NCBI RefSeq assembly: GCF_004920405.1
Contig: NZ_RFLV01000001.1
Location: 2,170,001 to 2,234,000, forward strand
Reading direction: 5' to 3'
Length of the DNA stretch: 64,000 nt
Origin: Pseudomonas leptonychotis
GTDB taxonomy: Bacteria > Pseudomonadota > Gammaproteobacteria > Pseudomonadales > Pseudomonadaceae
A program made the translations under genes and the position numbers. Of the stretch, positions 43,422 through 53,461 are shown one piece after another. The first letter of the stretch is position 1. Each line of letters opens with the position of its first letter. The notes under the pieces were generated by a model. That model was not told the origin of the DNA, did no database searches, and saw only the letters and a list, made by a program, of their open reading frames with translations.

Positions 43422-45599
43422 TTACAGACCGTTAGCGGCCTTGAACTCGCGGCGGCGGCGGTGCAGCACTGGCTCGGTGTAACCGTTGGGTTGCTTGGCA
43501 CCTTCAACCACCAGCTCCAGGGCAGCCTGGAAGGCGATATTGCTGTCGAAGTTCGGTGCCAGCGGACGGTACAGCGGGTCGCTGGCGTTCTGCCGATCCA
43601 CTACCGGTGCCATGCGCTTGAGGCTGGCCACGATCTGCTCTTCAGTGGCAATGCCGTGGCGCAGCCAGTTGGTCAGCAGTTGGCTGGAGATACGCAGGGT
43701 GGCGCGGTCTTCCATCAGGCCGACGTCATTGATGTCCGGCACCTTGGAGCAGCCGACGCCCTGGTCGATCCAGCGCACCACATAACCGAGGATGCCTTGC
43801 GAGTTGTTGTCCAACTCATTCTGCACTTCTTCAGGCGTCCAGTTGGTGTTCTGCGCCAACGGAATGCTCAGGATGTCGTCGATCGAGGCGCGCTCACGCT
43901 TGGCCAGTTCGGCCTGACGGGCGAACACGTCAACCTTGTGGTAGTGCAGCGCGTGCAGTGCGGCGGCGGTCGGCGACGGGACCCAGGCGGTGTTGGCGCC
44001 GGCCAGTGGGTGAGCAATTTTCTGCTCAAGCATGCCGGCCATCAGGTCGGGCATGGCCCACATGCCTTTACCGATCTGCGCGCGGCCTTGCAGGCCGGTG
44101 GCCAAGCCGATATCGACGTTCCAGTTTTCGTAGGCGCTGATCCACTTCTCGCTCTTCATGGCGGCTTTACGCACGACGGCGCCGGCTTCCATGGAGGTGT
44201 GGATTTCATCACCGGTGCGGTCGAGGAAACCGGTGTTGATAAACACCACGCGCTCGCTGGCGGCTTTGATGCAGGCCTTGAGGTTAACGGTGGTGCGACG
44301 CTCTTCGTCCATGATGCCGACTTTCAGCGTGTTACGCGCCATGCCCAGCACGTCTTCGACGCGGCCGAAAATTTCAGTGGTGAAGGCCACTTCTTCCGGG
44401 CCGTGCATCTTCGGCTTAACGATGTAAACGCTGCCGGTGCGGGTGTTTTTGCGCGTGGTGTTGCCATTCAGGTTGTGGATGGCGATCAGGCTGGTGAACA
44501 GCGCGTCCTGAATACCCTCTGGGACTTCGTTGCCTTGAGCATCGAGAATCGCCGGGTTGGTCATCAGGTGACCGACGTTACGCACGAACAACAGGCTGCG
44601 ACCGTGCAAGGTCAGCTCGCCGCCATCGGTCTGGGTGTAGACGCGATCCGGGTTCATGGTGCGGGTGAAGGTCTGGCCGCCTTTGGCGACTTCTTCGGAC
44701 AGGTCGCCCTTCATCAGGCCGAGCCAGTTCTTGTAGATCACCACTTTGTCGTCGGCATCGACGGCGGCGACGGAGTCTTCGCAGTCCATGATGGTGGTCA
44801 GTGCGGCTTCCATCAGCACGTCTTTAACACCAGCGGCGTCGGTCTGGCCGACCGGGGTGTTGGCGTCGATCTGGATTTCGAAGTGCAGGCCGTTGTGCTT
44901 GAGCAGCACGGCGATTGGCGCCTCGCTTGCGCCCTGGAAACCGACCAGTTGCGCGTCGTCACGCAGGCCGCTGTTGCTGCCGCCTTTGAGGCTGACAACC
45001 AGCTTGCCGGCTTCGATGCGGTAAGCGGTGGAGTCGACGTGGGAGCCAGCAGCCAATGGCGCGGCATCGTCGAGGAAGGCGCGGGCGAAGGCGATAACCT
45101 TGTCACCACGAACCTTGTTGTAGCCACGGCCTTTCTCGGCGCCGCCTTCTTCGCTGATCACATCGGTGCCGTAGAGGGCGTCGTACAGCGAGCCCCAGCG
45201 TGCGTTGGAGGCGTTCAGCGCGAAGCGTGCGTTCATCACCGGCACAACCAACTGCGGGCCAGCCAGACGGGCGATTTCTTCGTCGACGTTCTGGGTAGTG
45301 GCCTGGAAGTCAGCCGGCTCTGGTAGCAGGTAGCCGATTTCTTGCAGGAAGGCTTTATAGGCAGCGGCGTCGTGGGCCTGGCCAGCGCGGGCCTGGTGCC
45401 AAGCGTCGATCTGCGCCTGAATCTGGTCGCGCTTGGCGAGCAGGGTACGGTTTTTCGGGGCCAGGTCATTGATGACCGCTTCGGCACCCGCCCAGAACGT
45501 CTCGGCTGCAATGCCGGTACCGGGGATGGCTTCGTTGTTCACGAAGTCGAACAGCACTTTGGCAACCTGCAGGCTGCCTACTTGAACGCGTTCAGTCAT
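43422..45599 (-). CDS. glcB: Malate synthase G
   Basis: A 725-residue monomeric malate synthase of the G isoform, condensing glyoxylate with acetyl-CoA to malate. Conserved blocks include the N-terminal [52 protein letters not shown]-like segments and [31 protein letters not shown] near the C-terminus. Length is right (E. coli 723). The start ATG 45599 (MTERVQVG) follows GAGG. It completes the glyoxylate shunt and, with acyl-CoA dehydrogenases in the same window, would serve growth on C2 compounds and fatty acids. Confidence 0.97.
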   Translation of the reverse strand: MTERVQVGSLQVAKVLFDFVNNEAIPGTGIAAETFWAGAEAVINDLAPKNRTLLAKRDQIQAQIDAWHQARAGQAHDAAAYKAFLQEIGYLLPEPADFQATTQNVDEEIARLAGPQLVVPVMNARFALNASNARWGSLYDALYGTDVISEEGGAEKGRGYNKVRGDKVIAFARAFLDDAAPLAAGSHVDSTAYRIEAGKLVVSLKGGSNSGLRDDAQLVGFQGASEAPIAVLLKHNGLHFEIQIDANTPVGQTDAAGVKDVLMEAALTTIMDCEDSVAAVDADDKVVIYKNWLGLMKGDLSEEVAKGGQTFTRTMNPDRVYTQTDGGELTLHGRSLLFVRNVGHLMTNPAILDAQGNEVPEGIQDALFTSLIAIHNLNGNTTRKNTRTGSVYIVKPKMHGPEEVAFTTEIFGRVEDVLGMARNTLKVGIMDEERRTTVNLKACIKAASERVVFINTGFLDRTGDEIHTSMEAGAVVRKAAMKSEKWISAYENWNVDIGLATGLQGRAQIGKGMWAMPDLMAGMLEQKIAHPLAGANTAWVPSPTAAALHALHYHKVDVFARQAELAKRERASIDDILSIPLAQNTNWTPEEVQNELDNNSQGILGYVVRWIDQGVGCSKVPDINDVGLMEDRATLRISSQLLTNWLRHGIATEEQIVASLKRMAPVVDRQNASDPLYRPLAPNFDSNIAFQAALELVVEGAKQPNGYTEPVLHRRRREFKAANGL

Positions 45600-45743
45600 C
45601 ACTTGCCTCACTCTGCTCAGCTCTACTCAATAGCCGCGTCGGACATGGGAAATAAGTCATGTAGTCCGAGGCGCGGCATACTACATCAAGATTCGGGGAA
45701 AATCAGTGGGTGCGCGTCGCTCCGCGACCAAGAAGTGCTTTGC

Positions 45744-45760
45744 AGTCACTACATGTGACT
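45744..45760. promoter_or_regulatory. Palindrome upstream of glcB
   Basis: AGTCAC-TACAT-GTGACT, a perfect 6-bp inverted repeat in an AT-rich tract 145 bp upstream of glcB and 135 bp upstream of the GNAT gene. A TTGACA hexamer on the minus strand at 45777-45782 lies beside it. The binding protein is unknown. Confidence 0.35.
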
Positions 45761-45894
45761 TTTTGTCGCTATGTTTTGTCAATATTGTTTCATATAAAGC
45801 AAAAAACAGTACACAGATTATTGTGCGCGTCTCTCGCCATTTGCCTGCGGCGTGCCTGCCTATACTGCTCAGCATCTTTTTGGAGTGCGACCTC

Positions 45895-46341
45895 ATGCAT
45901 ATACGGGCAGCTACAACCGCAGATCTGGACGAGTTGGCCGAGTTATTTGGCGCTTATTTGGGTTTTTATGAGGTGCCCAAGCCTCAGGCACAGGTGCGCG
46001 AGTTTCTCGCCGCTCGGCTGGGTAACCTCGACTCGACGATTCTGCTGGCCCGCGATGAATCGGGTATAGCGCTGGGGTTTGTGCAGCTGTATGCCTTCTT
46101 TGCCTCGTTAGCGCTTGAGCCGGCCTGGCTGTTGAGTGATCTGTACGTTAGCCAGCAGGCGCGTCGGCAGGGCGTGGGTGAGGCGTTGATGAATGCGGCG
46201 CGTGGCCATGCACAGGCTACAGGTGCCTGCGGTTTGCAGTTGGAGACGGCAAAGAGCAATCTGCCAGGGCAAGCCCTTTACGAGCGCCTGGGCTATGTGC
46301 GCGATGAGGCGTTTTATACCTATTGGCTAGGCTTGAATTGA
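45895..46341 (+). CDS. GNAT family N-acetyltransferase
   Basis: A 148-residue GNAT beginning MHIRAATTADLDELAELF. The CoA-binding segment SDLYVSQQARRQGVGEALMNAARGHA (R/QxxGxG/A) and the ending LYERLGYVRDEAFYTYWL are typical. ATG 45895 is preceded by TTGGAG; a longer in-frame start at 45706 falls in the AT-rich promoter tract and is rejected. Substrate unknown. In P. aeruginosa an acetyltransferase also follows glcB at this place. Confidence 0.9.
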   Translation: MHIRAATTADLDELAELFGAYLGFYEVPKPQAQVREFLAARLGNLDSTILLARDESGIALGFVQLYAFFASLALEPAWLLSDLYVSQQARRQGVGEALMNAARGHAQATGACGLQLETAKSNLPGQALYERLGYVRDEAFYTYWLGLN

Positions 46342-46366
46342 ACAGCCGCTGAACAAGGAGCAGAGC

Positions 46367-46885
46367 ATGGATCATCTGGTACTTACGGTTATCGCTCAGG
46401 ATCAGCCTGGGCTGGTTGAGCGCGTTGCCCACTGCATCAGCGAACATGGTGGTAACTGGCTGGAAAGCCGCATGTCGCGCATGGCTGGGCAGTTCGCTGG
46501 AATCTTACGGGTGGATGTGCCGCTGGACGCCCACGCGGGTTTGCTGTCGGCGCTAGAGGCGTTGCAGGCGCAGGGCATTCGCGTGCAGGTCGCCGTTGGC
46601 GGGGCTGATCCGGTGACCGTCTGGCGCGCTATCCGGCTGGAGCTGGTCGGCAACGACCGCCCCGGCATCGTGCGCGATATCACGCGGCTGCTTAGCAGTC
46701 AGGGCGTCAACCTGGAAAGCCTGAATACCGAAGTGGTCCCGGCACCCATGAGTGGCGAGTTGCTGTTCCAGGCCCAAGCCTTGCTGGCAGTGCCGCAGAG
46801 TGTGACGCTGGAGCAACTGCAGGCGCACCTGGAAACCCTGGCGGATGACCTGATGGTAGAGCTGAAGCTGCAGGCCGAGGACTAA
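46367..46885 (+). CDS. gcvR: Glycine cleavage system transcriptional repressor-like ACT protein
   Basis: A 172-residue protein of two ACT domains (about 3-77 and 88-165): LVLTVIAQDQPGLVERVAHCISEHGGNWLESRMSRMAGQFAG and LELVGNDRPGIVRDITRLLSSQGVNLESLNTEV. It fits GcvR, which binds GcvA with glycine in E. coli; no gcv genes or GcvA are adjacent, so the partner is uncertain. 25 bp after the GNAT gene. A generic ACT regulator is the alternative. Confidence 0.8.
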   Translation: MDHLVLTVIAQDQPGLVERVAHCISEHGGNWLESRMSRMAGQFAGILRVDVPLDAHAGLLSALEALQAQGIRVQVAVGGADPVTVWRAIRLELVGNDRPGIVRDITRLLSSQGVNLESLNTEVVPAPMSGELLFQAQALLAVPQSVTLEQLQAHLETLADDLMVELKLQAED

Positions 46886-46912
46886 TAACTGCTCGAACCT
46901 GCAGCGCGTCAG

Positions 46913-47806
46913 CTAAACAGGCTGTCGTTTACGCAGGGTCAGCCAGGCATCCACGCTGTAAACCGCTAGGCCGGCCCAGATGCAGATAAAGGCCAGCAGT
47001 GTGCTTGGGTCGAAGTGTTCGCCAAACAGAAAAATGGCCTGCAATAGCACCAGGGTCGGGGCCAGGTACTGCAAAAAACCCAGCGTGGTGTAAGGCAGGT
47101 GGCGGGCGGCGGCGTTGAAACACACCAGTGGCACCAGGGTGATTGGGCCGGCAGCGATCAGCCAGAGTGCTTCCGGTGTGCCCCAGAAGTCGGCTTGGGC
47201 GCTCATCGCCACTGGGTTTAGCAGCAGCCAGCCGATCGCCACGGGCAGTAACAGCCACGTCTCCACCACCAGCCCAGGCAGGGCCGCCACCGGTGCCTGT
47301 TTGCGGATCAGCCCGTAGAAGCCGAAAGTCAGCGCCAACACCAATGAAACCCAAGGGATGCTGCCAACCTGCCACAGCTGTTGCAGTACGCCCAATGCGG
47401 CCAAGGTCACGGCCAGCCACTGCAGTCGACGCAAGCGTTCGCCGAGAATCAGCATGCCCAGCAACACGTTGACCAATGGGTTGATGTAATAGCCCAGGCT
47501 GGCTTCGAGCATGCGCCCATCATTTACCGCCCATACATACACCAGCCAGTTGCTGGCAATCAGCACGCCGCTAAGGCCCAGCACGGCGAAGCGTTTGGGG
47601 TTAGCCAAGAGTTCACGTAGCCAGCCGGGGTGCTTCCAAACCATCAACAGCAATGCACCGAATACGGCCGACCAGAGCGCGCGATGGACGATGATTTCCA
47701 GCGCGGGGACGTTTTGCATCGCTTTGAAGTAGAGCGGGAACAGGCCCCAGATGATGTAGGCGGTCAGGCCGAGAATGTACCCGCGACGCGGGTTGACGGT
47801 GGCCAT
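46913..47806 (-). CDS. rarD: EamA family transporter RarD
   Basis: A 297-residue ten-TM permease of the DMT superfamily. The RarD hallmarks GYILGLTAYIIWGLFPLYFK at the start, RALWSAVFGALLL and NYWLVYVWAVNDGRMLEASLGYYINPLVNVLLG-like segments are clear. RarD has been linked to chloramphenicol resistance, but its physiological substrate is unsettled. It is in the same position as PA0485 in P. aeruginosa. Convergent with the gcvR-like gene. Confidence 0.93.
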   Translation of the reverse strand: MATVNPRRGYILGLTAYIIWGLFPLYFKAMQNVPALEIIVHRALWSAVFGALLLMVWKHPGWLRELLANPKRFAVLGLSGVLIASNWLVYVWAVNDGRMLEASLGYYINPLVNVLLGMLILGERLRRLQWLAVTLAALGVLQQLWQVGSIPWVSLVLALTFGFYGLIRKQAPVAALPGLVVETWLLLPVAIGWLLLNPVAMSAQADFWGTPEALWLIAAGPITLVPLVCFNAAARHLPYTTLGFLQYLAPTLVLLQAIFLFGEHFDPSTLLAFICIWAGLAVYSVDAWLTLRKRQPV

Positions 47807-47926
47807 GCAGGGTCCTTGCTTAGGGGGCTAACTAACGAAGCAGAATTCTAGTCGCGCACGCATGGGCTTGTCTGGCTGTTCAGCTTTGCTGTCAGTGGCC
47901 AGCTTATGATTAGTGTAAAGCTGGCG

Positions 47927-48520
47927 TTACGGTGCGGCGGCAACTGTTATGGCTGTAGCGCTGTTCGGTATGGTTGCTGTGTGTTCCAGCTGCAGCGCTC
48001 CGCTGTAGCTGAACAGGTTGCCGAGCAGCGGCAGGTTGAAGCCGACATAAAATTGATAACGACCCTCTTCAATTCGTTTATAGGCCTCGGTGTGCGGTAG
48101 CAGCCATAACGGGATACGTACACCATGCAGCCAGGCCTTGAGTGGTCGCCAGTACCAGCCGCCCTCAATAACATCCACCGCCAAGGCCAGTTTCACTGCG
48201 CCAGTCGATTCCAGCCAATGACCATGCGGCCAGCTGCCGCTGGGTTGAAAACGCGAATAGAGTACGGCGCTATCGGCAAAGTAGCGGTTCCAGTGCAGGG
48301 TGTTGTCGCTGTCATGAATATCCACCTGAAACTTCACGCGAGCCTGCTTCGTCGGGACGCCTAATCGAGTGGCCAGGCGTACGCCGATGACACCGGCAAG
48401 GCCGCGACCAAACTGCAGGTCAACGTCCCCGTGCAGCTTGCCGCCCTGTTGATGCAGTTGTTGCAGCAAGGGGTGTAGCTGGGTAAAACCTGCACCAAAC
48501 CAGCGTTCGACGACAGACAT
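47927..48520 (-). CDS. DUF4166 protein
   Basis: A 197-residue protein of the DUF4166 type. It starts MSVVERWFGAGFTQLHPLLQQLH, contains VDLQFGRGLAGVIGVRLATRLG and the block RPLKAWLHGVRIPLWLLPHTEAYKRIEEGRYQFYVGFNLPLLGNLFSYSG. No transmembrane segment. DUF4166 is often found alone or fused to dehydrogenases or NAD-binding proteins; its function is unknown. 33 bp upstream of it on the same strand is the srkA-like kinase. Confidence 0.82.
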   Translation of the reverse strand: MSVVERWFGAGFTQLHPLLQQLHQQGGKLHGDVDLQFGRGLAGVIGVRLATRLGVPTKQARVKFQVDIHDSDNTLHWNRYFADSAVLYSRFQPSGSWPHGHWLESTGAVKLALAVDVIEGGWYWRPLKAWLHGVRIPLWLLPHTEAYKRIEEGRYQFYVGFNLPLLGNLFSYSGALQLEHTATIPNSATAITVAAAP

Positions 48521-48553
48521 GGAGAGTTCCTTTCTCGTGTGAGGGTTACCGGT

Positions 48554-49528
48554 TTAGAACAGCTTTAGCGGCTCTTCATCCAGGGCTGCCATTTGCTCGC
48601 GCAGGATCAGAATCTGGTCGCCCCAGTAACGCTCGCTGCCGAACCAGGGGAAGCTCATAGGGAAGGCCGGGTCGTCCCAGCGCCGCGCCAGCCAGGCGCT
48701 GTAATGCATCAGGCGCAGGGCACGCAGGCCCTCAATAAGCGGCAGCTCTCGTGGATTAAAGTCGTGAAACTCCTGGTAGCCGTCCATCAACTCCGAGAGT
48801 TGACCGAGGCGCTCATGTCGCTCGCCAGCGAGCATCATCCACAGGTCTTGTACAGCCGGGCCCATGCGGCAGTCATCGAGGTCGACCATATGGAAGGTCT
48901 CGTCACGGCACAGCAGGTTGCCCGGGTGGCAGTCGCCGTGCAGGCGAATTGCTTGTACTGGGTTGGCCGCGAACAGCCCATCCAAGCGTTTGAGCAGATC
49001 GCGGGCGACCGACTCGTAAGCCGGCAGCAGGCTGCGCGGGATAAAGTTGCCGTCGAGTAAGGTCGCCAGCGATTGATGGCCGAAATTAGTCACTTGCAAG
49101 GCTTCGCGGTGGGCGAATGGCTTTAATGAGCCGACCGCATGCAGGCGGCCGAGCAACTGGCCGAGCCGGTACAGTTGGTCGAGGTTGCCGGGTTCTGGCG
49201 CGCGGCCACCGCGGCGGGGAAATAGTGCAAAACGAAAGCCGGAATACTCGAACAGTGTCTCGCCATCGCGCACCAATGGCGCCACCACCGGTACGTCGCA
49301 CTCGGCTAACTCGAAGGTGAAGCTGTGTTCTTCGCGAATCGCTGCATCGGTCCAGCGGTCGGGGCGGTAGAACTTGGCGATCAGCGGTGTTTCATCTTCG
49401 ATGCCCACCTGATAGACGCGGTTTTCATAGCTGTTCAGCGCCAGAACGCGGGCATCGCTGAGGTAGCCGATGCTCTCCACGGCATCCAGCACCAAGTCGG
49501 GCGTGAGTGCGGCAAATGGATGGGACAT
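48554..49528 (-). CDS. srkA: Stress response kinase A (SrkA/YihE)
   Basis: A 324-residue Ser/Thr kinase of the APH-fold YihE family. The phosphate-anchoring Lys is in LIAKFYRPDRW, the catalytic loop HGDCHPGNLL spans 197-206, and metal-binding D218/D219 are in HMVDLDDCRMGP. In E. coli it limits MazF-dependent death under stress. The full-length family sequence and its place in the PA0486 region of P. aeruginosa support the name. Confidence 0.93.
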   Translation of the reverse strand: MSHPFAALTPDLVLDAVESIGYLSDARVLALNSYENRVYQVGIEDETPLIAKFYRPDRWTDAAIREEHSFTFELAECDVPVVAPLVRDGETLFEYSGFRFALFPRRGGRAPEPGNLDQLYRLGQLLGRLHAVGSLKPFAHREALQVTNFGHQSLATLLDGNFIPRSLLPAYESVARDLLKRLDGLFAANPVQAIRLHGDCHPGNLLCRDETFHMVDLDDCRMGPAVQDLWMMLAGERHERLGQLSELMDGYQEFHDFNPRELPLIEGLRALRLMHYSAWLARRWDDPAFPMSFPWFGSERYWGDQILILREQMAALDEEPLKLF

Positions 49529-49592
49529 GGTCGGCTCCAGCAGGTTGGCCGCAAAGTGTAACCCTTAACCCGCTGTGGACGCTGGCTGCATC

Positions 49593-50327
49593 TCAGTCGC
49601 CCGGCTTTGGCGTGCGCGCCAGGCAATAAACATCGACTCGCACCGCGCCGGCCTTCTTTAATAGCCGGGCCAGGCTTTCAGCGGTGGCGCCGGTAGTCAG
49701 CACATCGTCGATCAGCGCTACATGCCGGCCTGCGACCTGGCTGTCTGCTGCCAAGGCGAACGCCTTGCGCAGGTTGCGTTTGCGCGTGGCGGCATCCAGT
49801 TGTTGCTGCGCTGGCGTGTCGAGCGTGCGTTGCAGCCAGTGCGCTTGCTGCGGCAGTTGTAATGAGGCGCTCAGCCACTGCGCGAGTAACCCTGCCTGAT
49901 TAAAGCCACGCTGGCGTTGGCGTTTATCCGCCAGCGGCACGGGGAGTAACAAGTCGGGTCGGGCAAGGCCGTCATCGAAGGCGTGGAGTAAGTGGTGTGA
50001 CAAAAGCTCACCGAGCAAGCGTCCCAATGGCCACTTGGCTTGATGCTTGAACCGGTTGATCAAACTGTCGATGGGGAAGGCGTAACGCCAGGGTATTTCG
50101 ACCTTGGTAAAAATTGGCGGTTTTTTCAGGCAGGCCCCGCACACCAGTCCGTGGCTGGGCAGTGGCAGGGCGCACACCTGGCAGTGCCCGCCGAGCCAGG
50201 GCAGCTCTGCTTCGCAATTGGTGCAGATGGCCAGCGTGCCATCTGCACTCTCATCACAGAGCAAGCAGCGCTGTTTGTTTTTTAACCAGTTGTAAACCAT
50301 GCATGGCGAGTTGGGTTGACAGCGCAT
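49593..50327 (-). CDS. comF: ComF family phosphoribosyltransferase-like protein
   Basis: A 244-residue ComF protein: N-terminal zinc-ribbon cysteines (CLLC, CTNC, CQVC, CGAC) and a C-terminal type I PRT fold with VALIDDVLTTGATAESLA. Related to GntX and to ComFC proteins needed for DNA uptake. The start is ATG 50327 (MRCQPNSPCMVYNW) with GGAAGG close upstream; ATG 50300 is possible. Divergent from bioB, leaving an 80-bp shared promoter region. Confidence 0.92.
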   Translation of the reverse strand: MRCQPNSPCMVYNWLKNKQRCLLCDESADGTLAICTNCEAELPWLGGHCQVCALPLPSHGLVCGACLKKPPIFTKVEIPWRYAFPIDSLINRFKHQAKWPLGRLLGELLSHHLLHAFDDGLARPDLLLPVPLADKRQRQRGFNQAGLLAQWLSASLQLPQQAHWLQRTLDTPAQQQLDAATRKRNLRKAFALAADSQVAGRHVALIDDVLTTGATAESLARLLKKAGAVRVDVYCLARTPKPGD

Positions 50328-50407
50328 AAGCCTTCCATAACTATGCCGAACATCCGTGTCGTGCTTGCTCAGCGTAGCAAGCCACTGCCAATAACAAGGA
50401 ATAACCG

Positions 50408-51463
50408 ATGAGCGCCACCACCGCCGCCAACCTGCGTCACGACTGGACCCTCACTGAGGTCAAGGCGCTCTTCGAGCAACCGTTCAACGACCTGCTGTTC
50501 GCCGCGCAAACCGTGCACCGCGCGCACTTCGATGCGAACCGCGTGCAGGTCTCGACGCTGCTGTCGATCAAAACTGGCGCTTGCCCGGAAGACTGCAAGT
50601 ACTGTCCGCAGTCCGGCCACTACAACACCGGTCTGGAAAAAGAAAAGTTGTTGGAAGTGCAGAAGGTTTTGGAGGCAGCCGCCGAGGCCAAGGCCATCGG
50701 TTCTACCCGTTTCTGCATGGGCGCGGCGTGGAAGCACCCGTCGGCCAAAGACATGCCTTACGTGCTGCAGATGGTCGAGGGCGTGAAGAAGCTCGGACTG
50801 GAAACCTGCATGACCCTGGGCAAGCTGGATAAAGAACAGACCCAGGCCCTGGCCGACGCGGGGCTCGATTACTACAACCACAACCTCGACACCTCGCCGG
50901 AGTTCTACGGCAATATCATCACCACCCGCACCTACGGCGAGCGTCTGGAAACGCTGGCCTATGTACGTGATTCGGGTATGAAAATCTGCTCCGGCGGCAT
51001 TCTCGGCATGGGCGAGTCGCTGGACGACCGCGCCGGCTTGTTGATCCAACTGGCTAACTTGCCGGAGCATCCAGAGTCGGTGCCGATCAACATGCTGGTG
51101 AAGGTCAAAGGTACGCCACTGGCCGATGAGCAGGACGTCGATCCGTTCGACTTTATCCGCATGCTCGCCGTGGCGCGGATCATGATGCCGCAATCCCACG
51201 TGCGTTTGTCCGCCGGCCGCGAGGCGATGAATGAGCAGATGCAAGCCCTGGCCTTCTTCGCCGGCGCCAACTCGATCTTCTACGGCGAGAAGCTGCTGAC
51301 CACAGCTAACCCGCAGGCTAACAAGGACATGGAGCTGTTCGCCCGTCTCGGTATCAAACCGGAAGAGCGCGAAGAGCATGCCGACGAAGTGCACCAGGCT
51401 GCCATCGAGCAAGCCCTGGTCGAGCAGCGCGATTCCAAGTTGTTCTATAACGCCGCCGTCTGA
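50408..51463 (+). CDS. bioB: Biotin synthase
   Basis: A 351-residue radical-SAM enzyme that inserts sulfur into dethiobiotin, the last step of biotin synthesis. The 4Fe-4S cysteines C59, C63 and C66 form CxxxCxxC in [16 protein letters not shown]; further conserved residues ([29 protein letters not shown]) are intact. First gene of bioBFHCD, divergent from comF. A perfect palindrome separates it from bioF. Confidence 0.98.
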   Translation: MSATTAANLRHDWTLTEVKALFEQPFNDLLFAAQTVHRAHFDANRVQVSTLLSIKTGACPEDCKYCPQSGHYNTGLEKEKLLEVQKVLEAAAEAKAIGSTRFCMGAAWKHPSAKDMPYVLQMVEGVKKLGLETCMTLGKLDKEQTQALADAGLDYYNHNLDTSPEFYGNIITTRTYGERLETLAYVRDSGMKICSGGILGMGESLDDRAGLLIQLANLPEHPESVPINMLVKVKGTPLADEQDVDPFDFIRMLAVARIMMPQSHVRLSAGREAMNEQMQALAFFAGANSIFYGEKLLTTANPQANKDMELFARLGIKPEEREEHADEVHQAAIEQALVEQRDSKLFYNAAV

Positions 51464-51481
51464 GGCGCAGATGTCTTTTGC

Positions 51482-51538
51482 GTGGGAGCGGCTTCAGCCG
51501 CGATGACTAAACAGCATCGCGGCTGAAGCCGCTCCCAC
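51482..51538. repeat. Perfect REP-like palindrome in the bio operon
   Basis: Perfect 24-bp arms (51482-51505 and 51515-51538; core GTGGGAGCGGCTTCAGCC) with a 9-nt loop between bioB and bioF, 18 bp past the bioB stop. It may cause partial termination or mRNA protection. Same repeat family as 6825, 9187 and 32914. Confidence 0.88.
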
Positions 51539-51555
51539 GGTCATCAAGGTTGCTC

Positions 51556-52737
51556 ATGTCTTTCGATCTCACCACTCGTCTCGCGGAACGCCGTGCGGCC
51601 AATCTCTATCGTCAGCGCCCACTGCTGGAAAGCCCGCAGGGCCCACTGGTACAGGTCGATGGTCGTGAGCTGCTGGCGTTTTGCTCCAACGACTACCTGG
51701 GCCTGGCCAATCATCCGCAGGTGATCGAAGCCTGGCGCGCCGGCGCGCAAAAGTGGGGCGTGGGCGGCGGCGCCTCGCATCTAGTGATTGGCCACAGCAG
51801 GCCGCACCACGAATTGGAAGAAGCGCTCGCCGAGTTCACCGGGCGGCCGCGGGCATTGCTGTTTACCACCGGTTATATGGCCAATCTCGGCGCGGTTACC
51901 GCGCTGGTTGGGCGTGATGACACGGTGCTCGAAGACCGCCTCAATCACGCCTCCCTGCTGGATGCCGGCCTACTCTCGGGCGCACGGTTTTCGCGTTATC
52001 TGCATAACGATGCGGTCAGTCTGTCCAGTCGATTAGGTAAAGCCACGGGCAACACCTTGGTGGTGACTGACGGCGTATTTAGCATGGACGGTGATTTAGC
52101 AGACCTGCCGGCTCTGTGCGCGGCCGCGAAGCAAAAAAGTGCTTGGGTGATGGTCGATGACGCCCACGGTTTCGGTCCACTGGGCGCAACCGGCGGCGGC
52201 ATCGTTGAGCAGTGCGGCTTGGGCGTGGACGCTGTGCAGGTGCTGGTCGGCACCCTGGGTAAAGCCTTCGGCACGGCCGGCGCGTTTGTCGCTGGCAGCG
52301 AGGAGCTGATCGAGACGTTGGTGCAGTTCGCCCGGCCTTATATCTACACCACCAGTCAGCCACCGGCCTTGGCCTGCGCCACGTTGAAAAGCCTGGAACT
52401 GCTGCGCAGCGAGCATTGGCGCCGGGAACACCTGAATACCTTGATCAAGCGTTTCCGCGAAGGCGCGCAGGCCATAGGCCTTGAGCTGATGGACAGCGCT
52501 ACACCGATTCAGCCGATTTTGATTGGCGATAGCAGTCGCGCCATGCAGCTGTCACAGCTGTTGCGTGATCGCGGCTTGCTGGTGACCGCAATTCGCCCGC
52601 CGACTGTGCCGGCTGGCAGTGCGCGCCTGCGCGTGACCCTGTCGGCGGCGCACAGCTTGGCGCAGTTGGAACTGCTGCTGGAGGCGCTGGCCGAGTGCTG
52701 GCCGCAGCTGGCCGTCGAGGGTGGGGCGCATGCGTGA
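51556..52737 (+). CDS. bioF: 8-Amino-7-oxononanoate synthase
   Basis: A 393-residue PLP enzyme joining pimeloyl-ACP and alanine to 8-amino-7-oxononanoate. PLP lysine K236 in [11 protein letters not shown] matches K236 of E. coli BioF; other typical blocks are [20 protein letters not shown] and [10 protein letters not shown]. The start is ATG 51556 ([11 protein letters not shown]); an in-frame TTG 6 bp upstream is less likely. It overlaps bioH by 8 bp, so the two are coupled. Confidence 0.97.
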   Translation: MSFDLTTRLAERRAANLYRQRPLLESPQGPLVQVDGRELLAFCSNDYLGLANHPQVIEAWRAGAQKWGVGGGASHLVIGHSRPHHELEEALAEFTGRPRALLFTTGYMANLGAVTALVGRDDTVLEDRLNHASLLDAGLLSGARFSRYLHNDAVSLSSRLGKATGNTLVVTDGVFSMDGDLADLPALCAAAKQKSAWVMVDDAHGFGPLGATGGGIVEQCGLGVDAVQVLVGTLGKAFGTAGAFVAGSEELIETLVQFARPYIYTTSQPPALACATLKSLELLRSEHWRREHLNTLIKRFREGAQAIGLELMDSATPIQPILIGDSSRAMQLSQLLRDRGLLVTAIRPPTVPAGSARLRVTLSAAHSLAQLELLLEALAECWPQLAVEGGAHA

Positions 52738-53461
52738 TCGGTTGATTCTGCTGCCCGGCTGGGGGCTTGGTAGCTCACCGCTGCAACCGCTAGCCGATGC
52801 CTTGCGCGGCCTCGATCCACGTCTGCATGTGGAGATCGAGCCGCTGCCGCAGCTGAGCTCCAGTAATCCGGCTGATTGGCTGGATGAACTGGATGCCAAT
52901 CTGCCACAAGACGCCTGGCTCGGCGGTTGGTCCCTAGGCGGCATGCTCGCGGCTGAGCTCGCTGCACGGCGCGGCGAGCGCTGCAGCGGCTTGCTGACCT
53001 TGGCCAGCAACCTGCGTTTTGTTGCCGAGCCGAGTTGGCCTGACGCGATGGCCGCAGAAACCTTTGCGGCGTTTCGCCAGGGCTGTGCGATGGATGCTGC
53101 GATCACGCTGAAACGCTTCAGCCTGTTGTGCACCCAAGGCGCAACAGATGCCCGTGCGCTGTCGCGGCAATTGCTGAGCGCCGCTCCGCAGCTAGAGCCC
53201 TCAGTGCTGCTGGCCGGGTTGGACATACTGGCCGCGCTAGATACCCGTGTGGCGCTGCAGGCATTTGTCGGCCCCCAGCTACATTTGTTCGCCGGTCAGG
53301 ATGCACTGGTTCCGGAAAATACTGCGCAGGCCTTGCTAACGCTGCTGCCGGATGTCGAGATCGGCCTGATTGATGGCGTCGGTCACGCCTTCGCCCTGGA
53401 ACGACCGCATGAGATTGCCATGGCGATTCAGGCGTTTCTGCATGAGGCCGACGATGACTGA
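52730..53461 (+). CDS. bioH: Pimeloyl-ACP methyl ester carboxylesterase
   Basis: A 243-residue alpha/beta hydrolase that frees pimeloyl-ACP from its methyl ester, ending the BioC-primed fatty-acid cycle. The nucleophile S68 lies in GGWSLGGM; the Asp near QDALVP and His in [11 protein letters not shown] complete the triad; [10 protein letters not shown] is the oxyanion region. ATG 52730 lies within the last codons of bioF, and its end overlaps bioC by 8 bp. Unlike in E. coli, bioH is inside the bio operon. Confidence 0.95.
   Translation: MRDRLILLPGWGLGSSPLQPLADALRGLDPRLHVEIEPLPQLSSSNPADWLDELDANLPQDAWLGGWSLGGMLAAELAARRGERCSGLLTLASNLRFVAEPSWPDAMAAETFAAFRQGCAMDAAITLKRFSLLCTQGATDARALSRQLLSAAPQLEPSVLLAGLDILAALDTRVALQAFVGPQLHLFAGQDALVPENTAQALLTLLPDVEIGLIDGVGHAFALERPHEIAMAIQAFLHEADDD

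Noticed and set aside
43461..45326. 621-codon frame on the plus strand opposite glcB
   Set aside because: Antisense to malate synthase G, whose family sequence is unmistakable; the opposite frame has no ribosome-binding site or family features.
45706..45894. N-terminal extension of the GNAT gene
   Set aside because: The extra 63 codons lie in AT-rich promoter sequence; ATG 45895 with GGAG and a standard GNAT beginning is preferred.
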